From Ardenticatenaceae bacterium (GTDB lineage Bacteria > Chloroflexota > Anaerolineae > Promineifilales > Promineifilaceae): a stretch of 64,000 nucleotides of DNA. The stretch covers positions 78,175 through 142,174 of the forward strand of contig WYBM01000025.1 of assembly GCA_011525915.1 (NCBI GenBank), given 5' to 3'. The position numbers were made by a program, and so were the translations under genes. The notes under the pieces are model-generated. The model made no database searches. It was not told where the DNA came from and saw nothing but the letters and a program-made list of their open reading frames with translations. Shown here in pieces: positions 9,124 to 18,083 of the stretch (positions are counted from its first letter, which is position 1; the number at the start of each line of letters is the position of its first letter).

Positions 9124-9942
9124 ATGATGGATAGCGTTGTGCTCATGACAAAGGTGAACATGTTTGAACAAGATCGGGTAATTGTACGGTTACAACAACG
9201 CGTGCTGGCGGAACGAGATGTGGCTGCTTGTTTTCTGGCCGGCTCTTACGGCCGTCACCGTGACGACGCCTATTCAGACCTGGACGTGGCCCTGGTCTTT
9301 ACCGGGGCCGACAAACGAGAGGCGGCCTGGCAGCGGCGGCGCGAATTTGTGCGTTCGGTGACCCCTTACGTCCCGGCCAAATCATTTGACGCCGCCCATA
9401 TACGGTCGTATTTCCACATCACCCTTTACAGCAATGGCACCAAGGCAGATTACCGCTATGAAACGATGGATGATCTGCCCCCCACCTCTTGGGACCGGGA
9501 TATCCGCATCTTAAAAGACAGCGACGGCTGGGCCGAACAATACCAGGCCGCCTGCGCCCAAGCGGTGAGCACCTTGCCCCGCCTGACAGCCAGCGAATTA
9601 GATCGGCTGGATGAACGTTTTTGGGTGATGTTTTGGGATGTTTTCCGGCAAGTACTGCGCGGCGATAATGACAAGCCATTCACCATCTACCTGGAGCTGC
9701 TGCACTTCACGCTGCCGCCGCTGCTGCATGTGCTGCCGCCGCAGGAGCCAGCCCGTAAAGGTTTGTTACATGCTTATTTTGTACCAGACACAAAAGCCAC
9801 TGCGGCTCATTTGTCGGAATTATTAACAGCCTATCTGGCAGCCCGCACGGCCGTCGTACGCCGCCTGAATCTTATGTTCACGCCAGACACGCGCTTTGAG
9901 AATGAAGTCCAGCGGCTGGTGCAAAACAAAGCCACGCGATGA
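9124..9942 (+). CDS. Nucleotidyltransferase-domain protein
   Basis: The 272-residue protein has the pol-beta superfamily signature FLAGSYGRHRDDAYSDLDVALVF (about residues 37-59), with the GS pair and the metal-binding Asp-x-Asp. The remaining 200 residues are helical and lack a recognisable aminoglycoside- or kanamycin-modifying signature. Family members modify small molecules or proteins, or act as minimal nucleotidyltransferase toxins paired with HEPN proteins, but no HEPN partner is adjacent. The substrate is unknown. In-frame ATGs at 9124, 9127, 9145 and 9160 are all possible, since the ribosome site is weak. Confidence 0.75.
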   Translation: MMDSVVLMTKVNMFEQDRVIVRLQQRVLAERDVAACFLAGSYGRHRDDAYSDLDVALVFTGADKREAAWQRRREFVRSVTPYVPAKSFDAAHIRSYFHITLYSNGTKADYRYETMDDLPPTSWDRDIRILKDSDGWAEQYQAACAQAVSTLPRLTASELDRLDERFWVMFWDVFRQVLRGDNDKPFTIYLELLHFTLPPLLHVLPPQEPARKGLLHAYFVPDTKATAAHLSELLTAYLAARTAVVRRLNLMFTPDTRFENEVQRLVQNKATR

Positions 9943-10003
9943 CAGTGGCTGCGAAGATAATCACCATCTGGCTGAAAAGCATAAGACATAAGGAGAATCT
10001 CTC

Positions 10004-11056
10004 GTGCATAAAAAGCTTCTGACCATTGGCATTCTTTTGTTAGGAGTCTTGGCGGCCTGTAGCTCTGGGGCAGACACGGCCGTGCCCCCCCCTACGGCCG
10101 TGCCCGCTACGGAAGTTGCGGCTGTCACCCCTACCCCCCTAGCCACGGCCACCCATACGCCCACCCCAGTGCCAACCGCCACCCATACACCCACACCTGC
10201 ACCTACAGACACACCAACCCATACACCCACGCCAGAGCCGACGGCCACCAAGCAGCCCAGCCCCACGCCTACCATCAGGGCTTCGGCCACGCCGGGGGCC
10301 AAAGTGAAACCGGCACCAACAGGCAATGCACCTACTGCCAGCCCTGAAGACAACACAGAAACCAGTGAAGTCACCCCCGTAGACCCTGCCCTGGATGCCA
10401 TGACCATTCTGGCAAAATCCCAGGAAGCGCAGAGCAAAGTGCAAACCCTTACCCAACACCAGGTCACCCTTCTGGTTTCAGGCGGCGTCACCCAGACCCA
10501 AACCCATGATTGCCAGCGTGAACTTCCGGCCAATGCCTACTGCATCATTGTCATTCAGATTGAACTGGCCGAAATGCCGGAACCCATTACCTCTACCCTG
10601 GAAATGTTGGTTTTAGATGGCGTCTATTGGGCGCGGGAAACCGACGAAGACGCCTGGGAACAACTACCAGATGATCTGTTGCAGCAAATGGGTCTGTCTG
10701 ATCAGCTTCAATTTGAATTTAGTGTTGACCCCGCCTACGTTACGGCCGCAGAAATCACCGGCCAGCGTGTTCTGGACGGCATACCTGTCTATGAAATTCG
10801 GGCTGAACTGGACGCTGAACAATACTTTGCTCAGTATTTTAATGAAGAAATGGCCGCCCAAATCCTGGCAAATACAGATGAAGTTTCATTCACCACTACA
10901 CTCTGGCTAAGCCAGGAAGATTTTATTACCCGTAAGCAAGAGGTTTTGATGACATTAACCACCGTAGATGGGGAAACCATCTTCTCATCGGTCCAGGTTA
11001 CAAACAGCCATATGAACGAACCTGTTTCCATACCCGACCCCACAGCAAATAATTAA
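10004..11056 (+). CDS. LppX/LprG-like lipoprotein with Pro/Thr-rich linker
   Basis: The 350-residue protein starts at GTG 10004 with AAGGAG eight bases upstream. The signal peptide ends in a lipobox LAAC, with Cys19 as the lipidation site. Residues 25-110 are a Pro/Thr/Ala-rich linker. The C-terminal 220 residues resemble the LppX/LprAFG beta-sheet fold of exported lipid-binding lipoproteins: a helix-rich start (AMTILAKSQEAQSKVQTLTQ), alternating strands and a late LWLSQEDFITRKQEV block. It is likely an envelope lipid carrier or sensor. It lies just upstream of the MoxR operon. Confidence 0.72.
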   Translation: MHKKLLTIGILLLGVLAACSSGADTAVPPPTAVPATEVAAVTPTPLATATHTPTPVPTATHTPTPAPTDTPTHTPTPEPTATKQPSPTPTIRASATPGAKVKPAPTGNAPTASPEDNTETSEVTPVDPALDAMTILAKSQEAQSKVQTLTQHQVTLLVSGGVTQTQTHDCQRELPANAYCIIVIQIELAEMPEPITSTLEMLVLDGVYWARETDEDAWEQLPDDLLQQMGLSDQLQFEFSVDPAYVTAAEITGQRVLDGIPVYEIRAELDAEQYFAQYFNEEMAAQILANTDEVSFTTTLWLSQEDFITRKQEVLMTLTTVDGETIFSSVQVTNSHMNEPVSIPDPTANN

Positions 11057-11107
11057 AGAAAATGGAGGTTAACGTCATCTCTAATCTCCAACTGCAATCA
11101 ATCTCCT

Positions 11108-12052
11108 ATGCAAGAAATACAATCATTTACCCAAAAACTCATTAACAATGTAGAAAAGGTCATTATCGGCAAACGTGCGGCATTAGAATTGTTGGTCGTG
11201 GCGCTGCTATGTGAAGGGCATGCCCTGCTAGAAGATGTGCCTGGGGTGGGCAAGACGATGTTGGCGCGGGCCGTAGCGGCCAGCCTGGGCGTACAATTTA
11301 AGCGGCTGCAATGCACCCCAGATTTACTGCCTAATGACGTAACGGGCGTCTCTGTGTTTGACCAACAGCAGCAAAAGTTTACCTTTATTCCTGGCCCGGC
11401 GTTTACCAACATTTTGCTGGCAGATGAGATCAACCGGGCCACACCACGGACACAATCGGCCCTATTGGAAGCGATGGGTGAGCGCCAGGTAACGGTAGAC
11501 GGGGTGACCCATGTACTGACACGGCCGTTTTTTGTGATCGCCACGCAAAATCCGGTGGAGTACGAAGGTACATTTCCCCTACCAGAGGCCCAACTTGACC
11601 GCTTCTTTATGAAGGTGAGCCTGGGGTACCTGGATGAGGCTACTGAAAGCCAGTTGCTCTTAAACCTGGGGGGCGCTCACCCCATTGAAACGTTAAGCCG
11701 GGTGGTAGACGGTGCCCGCCTGCCGGAACTGGCCCAGCAAGTATGGCAGGTTCATGTCGATGACACCGTGCGCGACTATATTGTGCGCCTGGTGTTTGCC
11801 ACCCGCCGTCACAAGGACCTGGTGCTGGGGGCCAGTCCACGTGGCAGCCATGCCCTTTACCGGGGTATTCAGGCGTATGCCGCCCTGCACGGCCGTGACT
11901 ACACGCTGCCCGATGACATCAAAACCCTGGCCCCGGCCATCCTGGCCCATCGCTGCCTTATTCACCCGGAAAGCGCCCTGCGCGGTGTCACCGCCGCCCG
12001 CATCCTGGCCGACATCATTAAGGAGACCCCCCTGGACATTGGCGAATTATGA
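11108..12052 (+). CDS. MoxR-family AAA+ ATPase
   Basis: The 314-residue MoxR ATPase has Walker A in VPGVGKTMLA (about 42-51), Walker B in ILLADEINRA and the sensor-1 segment ATQNPVEYEGTFPLPEAQLDRF. MoxR proteins are chaperone-like ATPases that help mature envelope or metal-centre proteins. It is the first gene of a MoxR-DUF58-DUF4129 cluster and overlaps the DUF58 gene by four bases (ATGA), so the two are translationally coupled. The ATG follows an intergenic TCTCTAATCTCC string and lacks an obvious ribosome site. Confidence 0.92.
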   Translation: MQEIQSFTQKLINNVEKVIIGKRAALELLVVALLCEGHALLEDVPGVGKTMLARAVAASLGVQFKRLQCTPDLLPNDVTGVSVFDQQQQKFTFIPGPAFTNILLADEINRATPRTQSALLEAMGERQVTVDGVTHVLTRPFFVIATQNPVEYEGTFPLPEAQLDRFFMKVSLGYLDEATESQLLLNLGGAHPIETLSRVVDGARLPELAQQVWQVHVDDTVRDYIVRLVFATRRHKDLVLGASPRGSHALYRGIQAYAALHGRDYTLPDDIKTLAPAILAHRCLIHPESALRGVTAARILADIIKETPLDIGEL

Positions 12053-13338
12053 ACCAATTTTCTACCCTCATCCTTCTCCTTCTCTTTGTGGCTTTTTTGC
12101 TGCGGGTAGACTTTGTTTTTTACATCATTTACGTCTGCATTGGCGTTTACGCCTGGAGCCGGTGGGGTACGCCGCGCGCCATGAGAAACCTGCACAGCGG
12201 CCGTACATACACCAGCCATGCTTTTTGGGGCGAGTCGGTGCCTATTACCATCCACCTGGAAAACAGGGGACGCCTACCCCTGCCTTGGGTGCGCCTGACA
12301 GAAAGTGTGGCCGTGCAGCTCAAAGAAGGTAAGCCAGTCAACGAGGCTTTCTCATTGGGGCATAAAAAGTCAGTCAGCTTTACTTATACCATTGCCGCCC
12401 GGCGGCGCGGTTATTACCAGATCGGGCCACTGCGGCTGACCGCCGGAGACCTGTTTGGCATCCAGCCAGACAGCCATGCCCAGCTTCCGGCAGAATACAT
12501 TACCATTTACCCACGCATTATCCCCCTGGCCCATCTGGGGCTGCCCTCACGTTTACCGTTTGGCACCATCGCCAGCCGCCAGCGGCTCTTTGAAGACCCG
12601 GCCCGGCCCATGGGGGTGCGTAATTTTCGTTCGGGCGACTCTCTACGACAAATCAACTGGAAGGCCAGTGCCCATACCCGCCACCTGCTGGTGAAAACGT
12701 ATGAACCGGCGATCTCGCTGGAAACGGCCGTGCTGCTAGACCTTCACGCGGCGGCCTATCTGCGCAGTGCGCGCCACAACAGCATTGAGTGGGCTGTTGA
12801 AGTGGCGGCTTCGCTGGCGGCACACCTGGTAAACCAACGGCAGGCGGTAGGGCTTATGACCAACGGCATAGACCCACTGGCGGTTGGTGGGGGCGCAGCG
12901 TTTGATGAGAACAGCGGCCGGCTGCTGCATCACACACCGGATGCCATCCAGCAAAACCCCAGGGCATACTTGCCACCGCCAATTCCGCCGCGCAACGGCC
13001 GTTACCACCTGGTTAAAATTCTGGAACGCCTGGCCCGTATCGAATCTGACAATACCGTTCCCGTGGCTGAGTGGGCAGCTGAGGCTACCGCTCACCTCAG
13101 TTGGGGTGTTACCATCCTGGTCATTACACCCCGAGGCACAGAAGCAGCGGGCCAGGCATTACACCGTCTGGTTCGCACCGGGTTCAACCCCGTCCTCATC
13201 ACGATCGAACCAGACGCTAATTTCGGCCAGGTGCGTGAGCGGGCACGGCGGTTGGGGTTTAGCGCCTACAATGTGACGGCCGTCCAAGATTTAGACCGGT
13301 GGCGGACCAGGGCCAGGGATATAAGAGTGACGGGTTAA
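12049..13338 (+). CDS. DUF58-domain membrane protein
   Basis: The 429-residue protein begins with two hydrophobic helices (about 5-35). The DUF58 signature follows at about 187-217, where GVRNFRSGDSLRQINWKAS precedes the T-x-H-L-L-V-K motif. Downstream it has a von-Willebrand-like AVLLDLHAA start, but the MIDAS residues are incomplete. DUF58 proteins accompany MoxR ATPases and are thought to act in complex assembly at the membrane. It overlaps the moxR stop and is followed after one base by the DUF4129 gene, so all three form one operon. Confidence 0.88.
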   Translation: MNQFSTLILLLLFVAFLLRVDFVFYIIYVCIGVYAWSRWGTPRAMRNLHSGRTYTSHAFWGESVPITIHLENRGRLPLPWVRLTESVAVQLKEGKPVNEAFSLGHKKSVSFTYTIAARRRGYYQIGPLRLTAGDLFGIQPDSHAQLPAEYITIYPRIIPLAHLGLPSRLPFGTIASRQRLFEDPARPMGVRNFRSGDSLRQINWKASAHTRHLLVKTYEPAISLETAVLLDLHAAAYLRSARHNSIEWAVEVAASLAAHLVNQRQAVGLMTNGIDPLAVGGGAAFDENSGRLLHHTPDAIQQNPRAYLPPPIPPRNGRYHLVKILERLARIESDNTVPVAEWAAEATAHLSWGVTILVITPRGTEAAGQALHRLVRTGFNPVLITIEPDANFGQVRERARRLGFSAYNVTAVQDLDRWRTRARDIRVTG

Positions 13339-13339
13339 G

Positions 13340-15043
13340 ATGAAAGCCAGGCGCCCTCTTCCGCCAAAAGCGGCCAAACGTGCTCCTTCCATTGAAGCGT
13401 TGGAAAACAGTGAAACATACGCCTACGTGACAAATAAATGGTCACGCACGGTGGTCCAGCCGCTGCTGATCGCCCTGGTGATGACTGCGTTCCTTACGGC
13501 CGTGGCCGTGGTGATAGATACCATCTTGGGTGATACCCGGGGAGTCATGCTGGCGCCTATCTACTTCCTGGCCTCGCTAGAGGGGGTGTATACCACACTT
13601 TGGCTGGACCATCCCAACAACCGCCAGTTAAACCGGGTAGCTTACCGGGCCGCTGAATTTCTGGTGCTCTTGTTGATTTTGCGCCTTTACACCTGGATCA
13701 TCGCTGGCACTTTTCCCAGTTTTGCCGGGCTGGCTGATTACCTGCGGTACCCCTATTTGCTGGCGGCTGACGGCTTTTTTATCGGGGGTGTTCTGTTAAC
13801 CCTATTGACCTGGACGCGGGCCAACGCCCTCTGCCGCCACTACAACAACCTGGCCATAGACCGGGCCGAAGCGTATTTTTTCACACTGCCTCGTGGCGAA
13901 CAGGATGCCACCCTAAAGCCTTCTTTTTCTGATCGCGGGGCGATTTTGGCCGGTCTGTTTTCACAATGGATTTCGGGCGGGATCTTGCTGACATTAGGCA
14001 CGGCCGTGATCACCGTCAGGCCGTTTGCATACCCCCTGCAGCAAAGCCTGCGTTCACTGTCCTCATTACCTTTACCACCGGCCATGATCCTCTCGCTGCT
14101 GGTCTACTTTGTGGGTGGCCTGCTGCTGTTAAGCCAGGCACGGTTAGGCGCGCTGAATGCCCGCTGGCTGCACGAAGGTGTTATCAAAACCCCAGACGTG
14201 GAACATACCTGGCAACGTTATACCACCTGGCTGCTGCTGGCCATTGCCGGCATTGCCTTATTCTTGCCACTGGGGTCTACCCTGGCTATTGGGCGGGTGT
14301 TAGATGTGGTTGTGAGCGCCGTCCTGGCTTTTTTTACGCTCCTCAGCTATCTATTTGTAGGGCTGATGGGGCTGTTCTTGGCTCCATTAAGCGAGGAGCT
14401 TCCTGCAGGCACACCTCAACCCCAGCCCACCCAGACCGTGCCCACACCCCAGCCCACGCCCTTGCCCACATCCACCGCACCCCCAGATGAAACTGCCCAG
14501 CTCATGATTAGCTCTGCCTTCTGGGCCGTAGCCATTGTGATGACCGTCGTCGCTGTCAGCTTTTTCTTACGTGACCGGGGGATTCGCCTGAACCTGCACT
14601 TGTTCCGGATGTTGGGCCACAGTCTGGCCACCTGGGTACGCGGCCTTTGGCGAGACGCATCTGAGTATGCCGGTGATTTTCGCCAGAGTATACGCACCCG
14701 TCTGTCACCCAAGGAAACAGAAAAGGACAAGGGCGAAACGCCACCGTGGCGCTTTATTCGTGTCAATGCGCTGTCCCCTCGTGAGCAGATTCGCTATTTT
14801 TACCTTTCCACCGTCAAGCGCGCCAGTGACCGGGGTGTGCCTCGTGACCAGGGGGAGACGCCGCTGGAATTTGCCGAGGATCTGAAAACGAATTGGCCAG
14901 AGGCTGAAGAGGAGATAGAAGAATTAACCGAAGCCTTCCTACGTGCCCGTTATAGTCAGGAAAAGATCGAAAAGGCAGATGTCCACCCGATCAAAAAACA
15001 GTGGCAGCAGGTGAAAGCCAGTTTTCGCCAGCGGATGCGGTAA
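13340..15043 (+). CDS. Multi-pass membrane protein with DUF4129-like C-terminal domain
   Basis: The 567-residue protein has about seven membrane helices between residues 35 and 345, a Pro/Thr-rich linker (about 355-383), one further helix (about 388-408) and a basic cytoplasmic tail. The tail at about 473-545 (ALSPREQIRYFYLSTVKRASDRG, then RDQGETPLEFAEDL) matches the DUF4129 family usually found with transglutaminase-like proteins in MoxR clusters. The transglutaminase domain itself is absent here. The ATG is one base after the stop of the DUF58 gene, indicating coupling. Confidence 0.8.
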   Translation: MKARRPLPPKAAKRAPSIEALENSETYAYVTNKWSRTVVQPLLIALVMTAFLTAVAVVIDTILGDTRGVMLAPIYFLASLEGVYTTLWLDHPNNRQLNRVAYRAAEFLVLLLILRLYTWIIAGTFPSFAGLADYLRYPYLLAADGFFIGGVLLTLLTWTRANALCRHYNNLAIDRAEAYFFTLPRGEQDATLKPSFSDRGAILAGLFSQWISGGILLTLGTAVITVRPFAYPLQQSLRSLSSLPLPPAMILSLLVYFVGGLLLLSQARLGALNARWLHEGVIKTPDVEHTWQRYTTWLLLAIAGIALFLPLGSTLAIGRVLDVVVSAVLAFFTLLSYLFVGLMGLFLAPLSEELPAGTPQPQPTQTVPTPQPTPLPTSTAPPDETAQLMISSAFWAVAIVMTVVAVSFFLRDRGIRLNLHLFRMLGHSLATWVRGLWRDASEYAGDFRQSIRTRLSPKETEKDKGETPPWRFIRVNALSPREQIRYFYLSTVKRASDRGVPRDQGETPLEFAEDLKTNWPEAEEEIEELTEAFLRARYSQEKIEKADVHPIKKQWQQVKASFRQRMR

Positions 15044-15152
15044 TGTGAACCCTTTCCAAGAATCCTCTATTCACATTGGCCCGTTCGCCCTGTTCGTGAT
15101 AAAACACGGCCGTTTAAAAGCCCACTTGAACCTTTTAGGAGATCAATAACCC

Positions 15153-16667
15153 ATGCAACAACTGGTTGAATGTGTACCAAATTTTAGCAACGGCCGTGAC
15201 CCAGACATTTACAACACCATCGCTGACGCCATTCGCAGTGTGCGCGGCGCGCGTATTCTGGATGTTAGCCCAGACCCCGACCATAATCGCACGGTCATCA
15301 CTTACGTAGGCGCACCCGGCGATGTGGCTGAAGCCGCCTTTCGCGCCATTGCCAAAGCCGCTGAACTCATTGATCTGGACACACACCAGGGCGAACACCC
15401 ACGCCTGGGAGCGACAGACGTCTGCCCTTTTATTCCCATCAAAGGCGTCACCATCGCCGAATGTGTGACGCTAGCAAACCAACTGGCCCAGCGTGTGGGT
15501 GAGGAATTGGGTATTTGTGTTTACCTTTACGGCGACGCCGCCACGCGCCCGGAACGGGAAAAGCTGTCAGATATTCGTAAAGGTGAGTATGAGAAATGGA
15601 AAGGGGAAATTGGCCACAATCCGGCGCGCGAACCAGATTACGGTCCGGCTAAGGCCCAAAAGTGGGGGGCAACGGTGATTGGTGTACGGCCGTTTCTCAT
15701 CGCCTACAATCTTTACCTGAACAGTGACCGGGTAGAGATTGCTGAACGTATTGCCCGCGCCGTGCGTTTTACCAGCGGCGGCCTGCGCTTTGTGCAAGCC
15801 AAAGGCTTCCTGGTAGAAGGCCAGGCCCAGGTGAGCATGAACCTGACCAATTACGAAAAGACCCCTGTTTTCCGCGTGCAAGAACTGGTCAAACAAGAAG
15901 CCGCACACTACGGCCTGACAGTCACCAAAGCCGAGCTGGTAGGCCTGGTCCCTCAGAAAGCGCTCATGGAAACGGCCAAATATTATTTACAGCTTGATGA
16001 TATGCGTGATGGCCAGGTATTGGAATATCGCCTGCTGGAAGAAGCAAGCAAAGCCGATACGACACCCCACGACTTTATTGAAGCCCTGGCGGCCAATACG
16101 CCCACACCTGGTGGTGGTTCGGCGGCGGCGCTGGCTGGCGCCCTGGCCGCTGCCCTCACCCAAATGGTGGCCGGGCTAACCCTGGGCAAGAAAAAATATG
16201 CTGACGCGCAGGCGCAGGCTGAATCCATACTGTCGTGGGCCGACAGCTTGCGTGAACAACTTACCAGCGCTATTGCCGAAGACGCGGCCGCGTTCGACGA
16301 GGTTATGGCCGTCTACCGTGCAAAAGAGATGCCGGAAGAGGCACGTGCTGTTGCCATAGAAGAGGCCACGATTGGCGCCGGCGAAGTGCCTTTACGTGTG
16401 GCCCGCCTCAGCCACGATGCGGCCCGGCTGGCCCAAACGATCGCCCAGATCGGCAACGTCAACGCGGTGACAGATGCTGCAGCCGGGGCATTGTTGGCAA
16501 ACACGGCCGTGCAAATTGCGGCCATGAACGTCAGAATTAATGCCGTTAACCTGAAAAACCAGGACCTGGCCGCCCAGTGGCAAACCGAACTAGAAACGCT
16601 GACCGTAGAAACGGCCGCGATCGCGGCGGCGGTCATGACCACAGCTCAAGAACGGGGAGGGTTCTAG
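15153..16667 (+). CDS. Glutamate formimidoyltransferase / formimidotetrahydrofolate cyclodeaminase fusion
   Basis: The 504-residue bifunctional protein carries a formiminotransferase domain (1 to about 300: LVECVPNFSNGRD, VSPDPDHNRTVIT, HQGEHPRLGATDVCPF) and a cyclodeaminase domain (about 310-504: FIEALAANTPTPGGGSAAALAGALAAALT). The first half moves the formimino group from formiminoglutamate to tetrahydrofolate in histidine breakdown. The second releases ammonia to give 5,10-methenyl-tetrahydrofolate. This is the same domain order as the animal FTCD enzyme. No other histidine-degradation genes lie nearby. AGGAG about 11 bases before the ATG supports the start. Confidence 0.93.
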   Translation: MQQLVECVPNFSNGRDPDIYNTIADAIRSVRGARILDVSPDPDHNRTVITYVGAPGDVAEAAFRAIAKAAELIDLDTHQGEHPRLGATDVCPFIPIKGVTIAECVTLANQLAQRVGEELGICVYLYGDAATRPEREKLSDIRKGEYEKWKGEIGHNPAREPDYGPAKAQKWGATVIGVRPFLIAYNLYLNSDRVEIAERIARAVRFTSGGLRFVQAKGFLVEGQAQVSMNLTNYEKTPVFRVQELVKQEAAHYGLTVTKAELVGLVPQKALMETAKYYLQLDDMRDGQVLEYRLLEEASKADTTPHDFIEALAANTPTPGGGSAAALAGALAAALTQMVAGLTLGKKKYADAQAQAESILSWADSLREQLTSAIAEDAAAFDEVMAVYRAKEMPEEARAVAIEEATIGAGEVPLRVARLSHDAARLAQTIAQIGNVNAVTDAAAGALLANTAVQIAAMNVRINAVNLKNQDLAAQWQTELETLTVETAAIAAAVMTTAQERGGF

Positions 16668-16670
16668 GCA

Positions 16671-17819
16671 TTGGTCTTGTTCCGTTCCTCATATCGCCAG
16701 GCATTCTGGCCCATAACGGCACTTTTTGTTTTTATGTTTGCGCTGACTGCCTGCCAGAGCCAGCAGGCAGTTGTTGTCGCCGGTGTCAGCGAAGGGGCGA
16801 CGGCCGTCCCCCCCTCCCCGCCTGCCACCAACACCTTGATGCCCGTGGTGCCTAAACTGGTTGCCCCTACCATACAGCCCATCATGTTAGGCTCGCCCAC
16901 ACCCATGCCTACGGGCCTGCCCTCGTTTGCGCTGCCAGATCCGGCCCAGTTGACCGCCACCGCCCAACCCACGGCCGTGCCCAGCAGCACCGTTGTTCCC
17001 CCCACTCCCACAGCCACCCACACCCCCATACCCACCTTTACACCGCCGGCGCTGCCCCAAACCCTGCCAGATGAACATTACTGGCTTAAACGACCGGTAG
17101 CCGAAGGTGGGGTGGTGTGGACCAACAAACATTACCCCTATGGCAGCACGCGCAATGGTGAATTACGACCCCATCATGGGGTGGAGTTTGACGTGCCCTA
17201 TAATACCGAAATCCTGGCGGCGGCCAGCGGCACGGTTATTGTTGCCGGGCCCGATGATCAAAAAATCTATGGGGAACATCTGAATTTTTACGGTAATGTG
17301 GTGATCATCCAACATGATACCATCTATAAAGGGCAGCCTGTTTTTACCCTCTATGGTCATCTCAGCCGGCCGCTGGTCACAGTTGGCCAGCGTGTGGACG
17401 CCGCTCAGGCCATTGCCCTTTCCGGTGCCACCGGCGTGGCCGATGGGCCACATATGCACTTTGAAGTTCGTTTGGGACAGAACAGCTACGATGCCACCTA
17501 CAACCCGCTGCTCTGGCTGTGGCCCTTTCCTGACCGGGGCACGGTGGCCGGGCGGGTTGTTTTTCCCAACGGAACCCCAGCCTATGAAGCCCCGGTGCGG
17601 GTGGAACGTGTTGACGCCAACTCTCGTTACGCCGCCACCACCACCTATGCCCTGGGTGACCTGAACGCCGATGATATCTGGCAGGAAAACTTCGTGATTG
17701 ATGACGTAGAAGCCGGTTTTTACGAAGTGATTGTGACCGTTGGTGAGGATAAGTTTACACAAGAAGTGTGGGTCTATCCCCGGCGCACTTCCTTTGTAGA
17801 GATTGTGATTACGCCATAG
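16671..17819 (+). CDS. M23-family peptidase lipoprotein
   Basis: The 382-residue protein starts at TTG 16671 with GGGGAGG ten bases upstream. Its signal peptide ends in lipobox LTAC (Cys28), followed by a Pro/Thr-rich linker to about residue 130. The LytM/M23 zinc peptidase core follows: HHGVEFD (metal His and Asp, about 163-170), YGHLS and HMHFEV (about 261-266). Such enzymes cut peptidoglycan cross-bridges. The last 100 residues (GRVVFPNGTPAYEAPVRVE onward) form a carboxypeptidase-regulatory-like beta domain. It is anchored outside the membrane and follows the folate enzyme by three bases, without obvious functional relation. Confidence 0.88.
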   Translation: MVLFRSSYRQAFWPITALFVFMFALTACQSQQAVVVAGVSEGATAVPPSPPATNTLMPVVPKLVAPTIQPIMLGSPTPMPTGLPSFALPDPAQLTATAQPTAVPSSTVVPPTPTATHTPIPTFTPPALPQTLPDEHYWLKRPVAEGGVVWTNKHYPYGSTRNGELRPHHGVEFDVPYNTEILAAASGTVIVAGPDDQKIYGEHLNFYGNVVIIQHDTIYKGQPVFTLYGHLSRPLVTVGQRVDAAQAIALSGATGVADGPHMHFEVRLGQNSYDATYNPLLWLWPFPDRGTVAGRVVFPNGTPAYEAPVRVERVDANSRYAATTTYALGDLNADDIWQENFVIDDVEAGFYEVIVTVGEDKFTQEVWVYPRRTSFVEIVITP

Positions 17820-17822
17820 TGC

Positions 17823-17975
17823 CAGTAATCAGAAGTCCGTAATCAGTTTTCAGCAGGGGTTTCTGTAAATCGGGCATCCTTGCCCGAGTGTCCAGACAGG
17901 GATGTCCGGACTACGAATTTTCATTCATGGTGGTCGGCAGCCGCCGGTGAAGTCTCCTTTATTTAATCTCTGCGC
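17823..17975. repeat. Cluster of small dispersed repeats between M23 and SARP genes
   Basis: The gap contains a short CAGTAATCAG-type stretch (17823-17853), hairpins CGGGCATCCTTGCCCG and GTCCAGACAGGGATGTCCGGAC (within 17873-17913), and a copy of the ATTTTCATTC repeat also seen at 4301. None looks coding. Confidence 0.55.
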
Positions 17976-18070
17976 TCTCTACGTTCTCTGGGATTAGATA
18001 AGTTTTGTCGGTCAATCAGGAAGACCGGGCAAATCTGTGATCTCTGATCTCCAATCCTCCGAAAATTGCG

Positions 18071-18076
18071 TACAAT
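18071..18076 (+). promoter_or_regulatory. -10 box (TACAAT) close to the regulator start
   Basis: TACAAT ends seven bases before the ATG at 18084, so transcription would begin at or just before the start codon. A leaderless mRNA would explain the missing ribosome site. A TTG at 18066 lies upstream of the box and is therefore unlikely as a start. Confidence 0.45.
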
Positions 18077-18083
18077 AGGCAGC

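Noticed and set aside
9124..9942. Nucleotidyltransferase as MNT toxin-antitoxin component
   Set aside because: No HEPN partner is adjacent and the protein is much longer than minimal MNT proteins.
9961..10533. 190-codon minus-strand frame rich in Gly and Val
   Set aside because: It is the complement of the Pro/Thr linker of the lipoprotein at 10004, whose signal peptide and ribosome site are clear.
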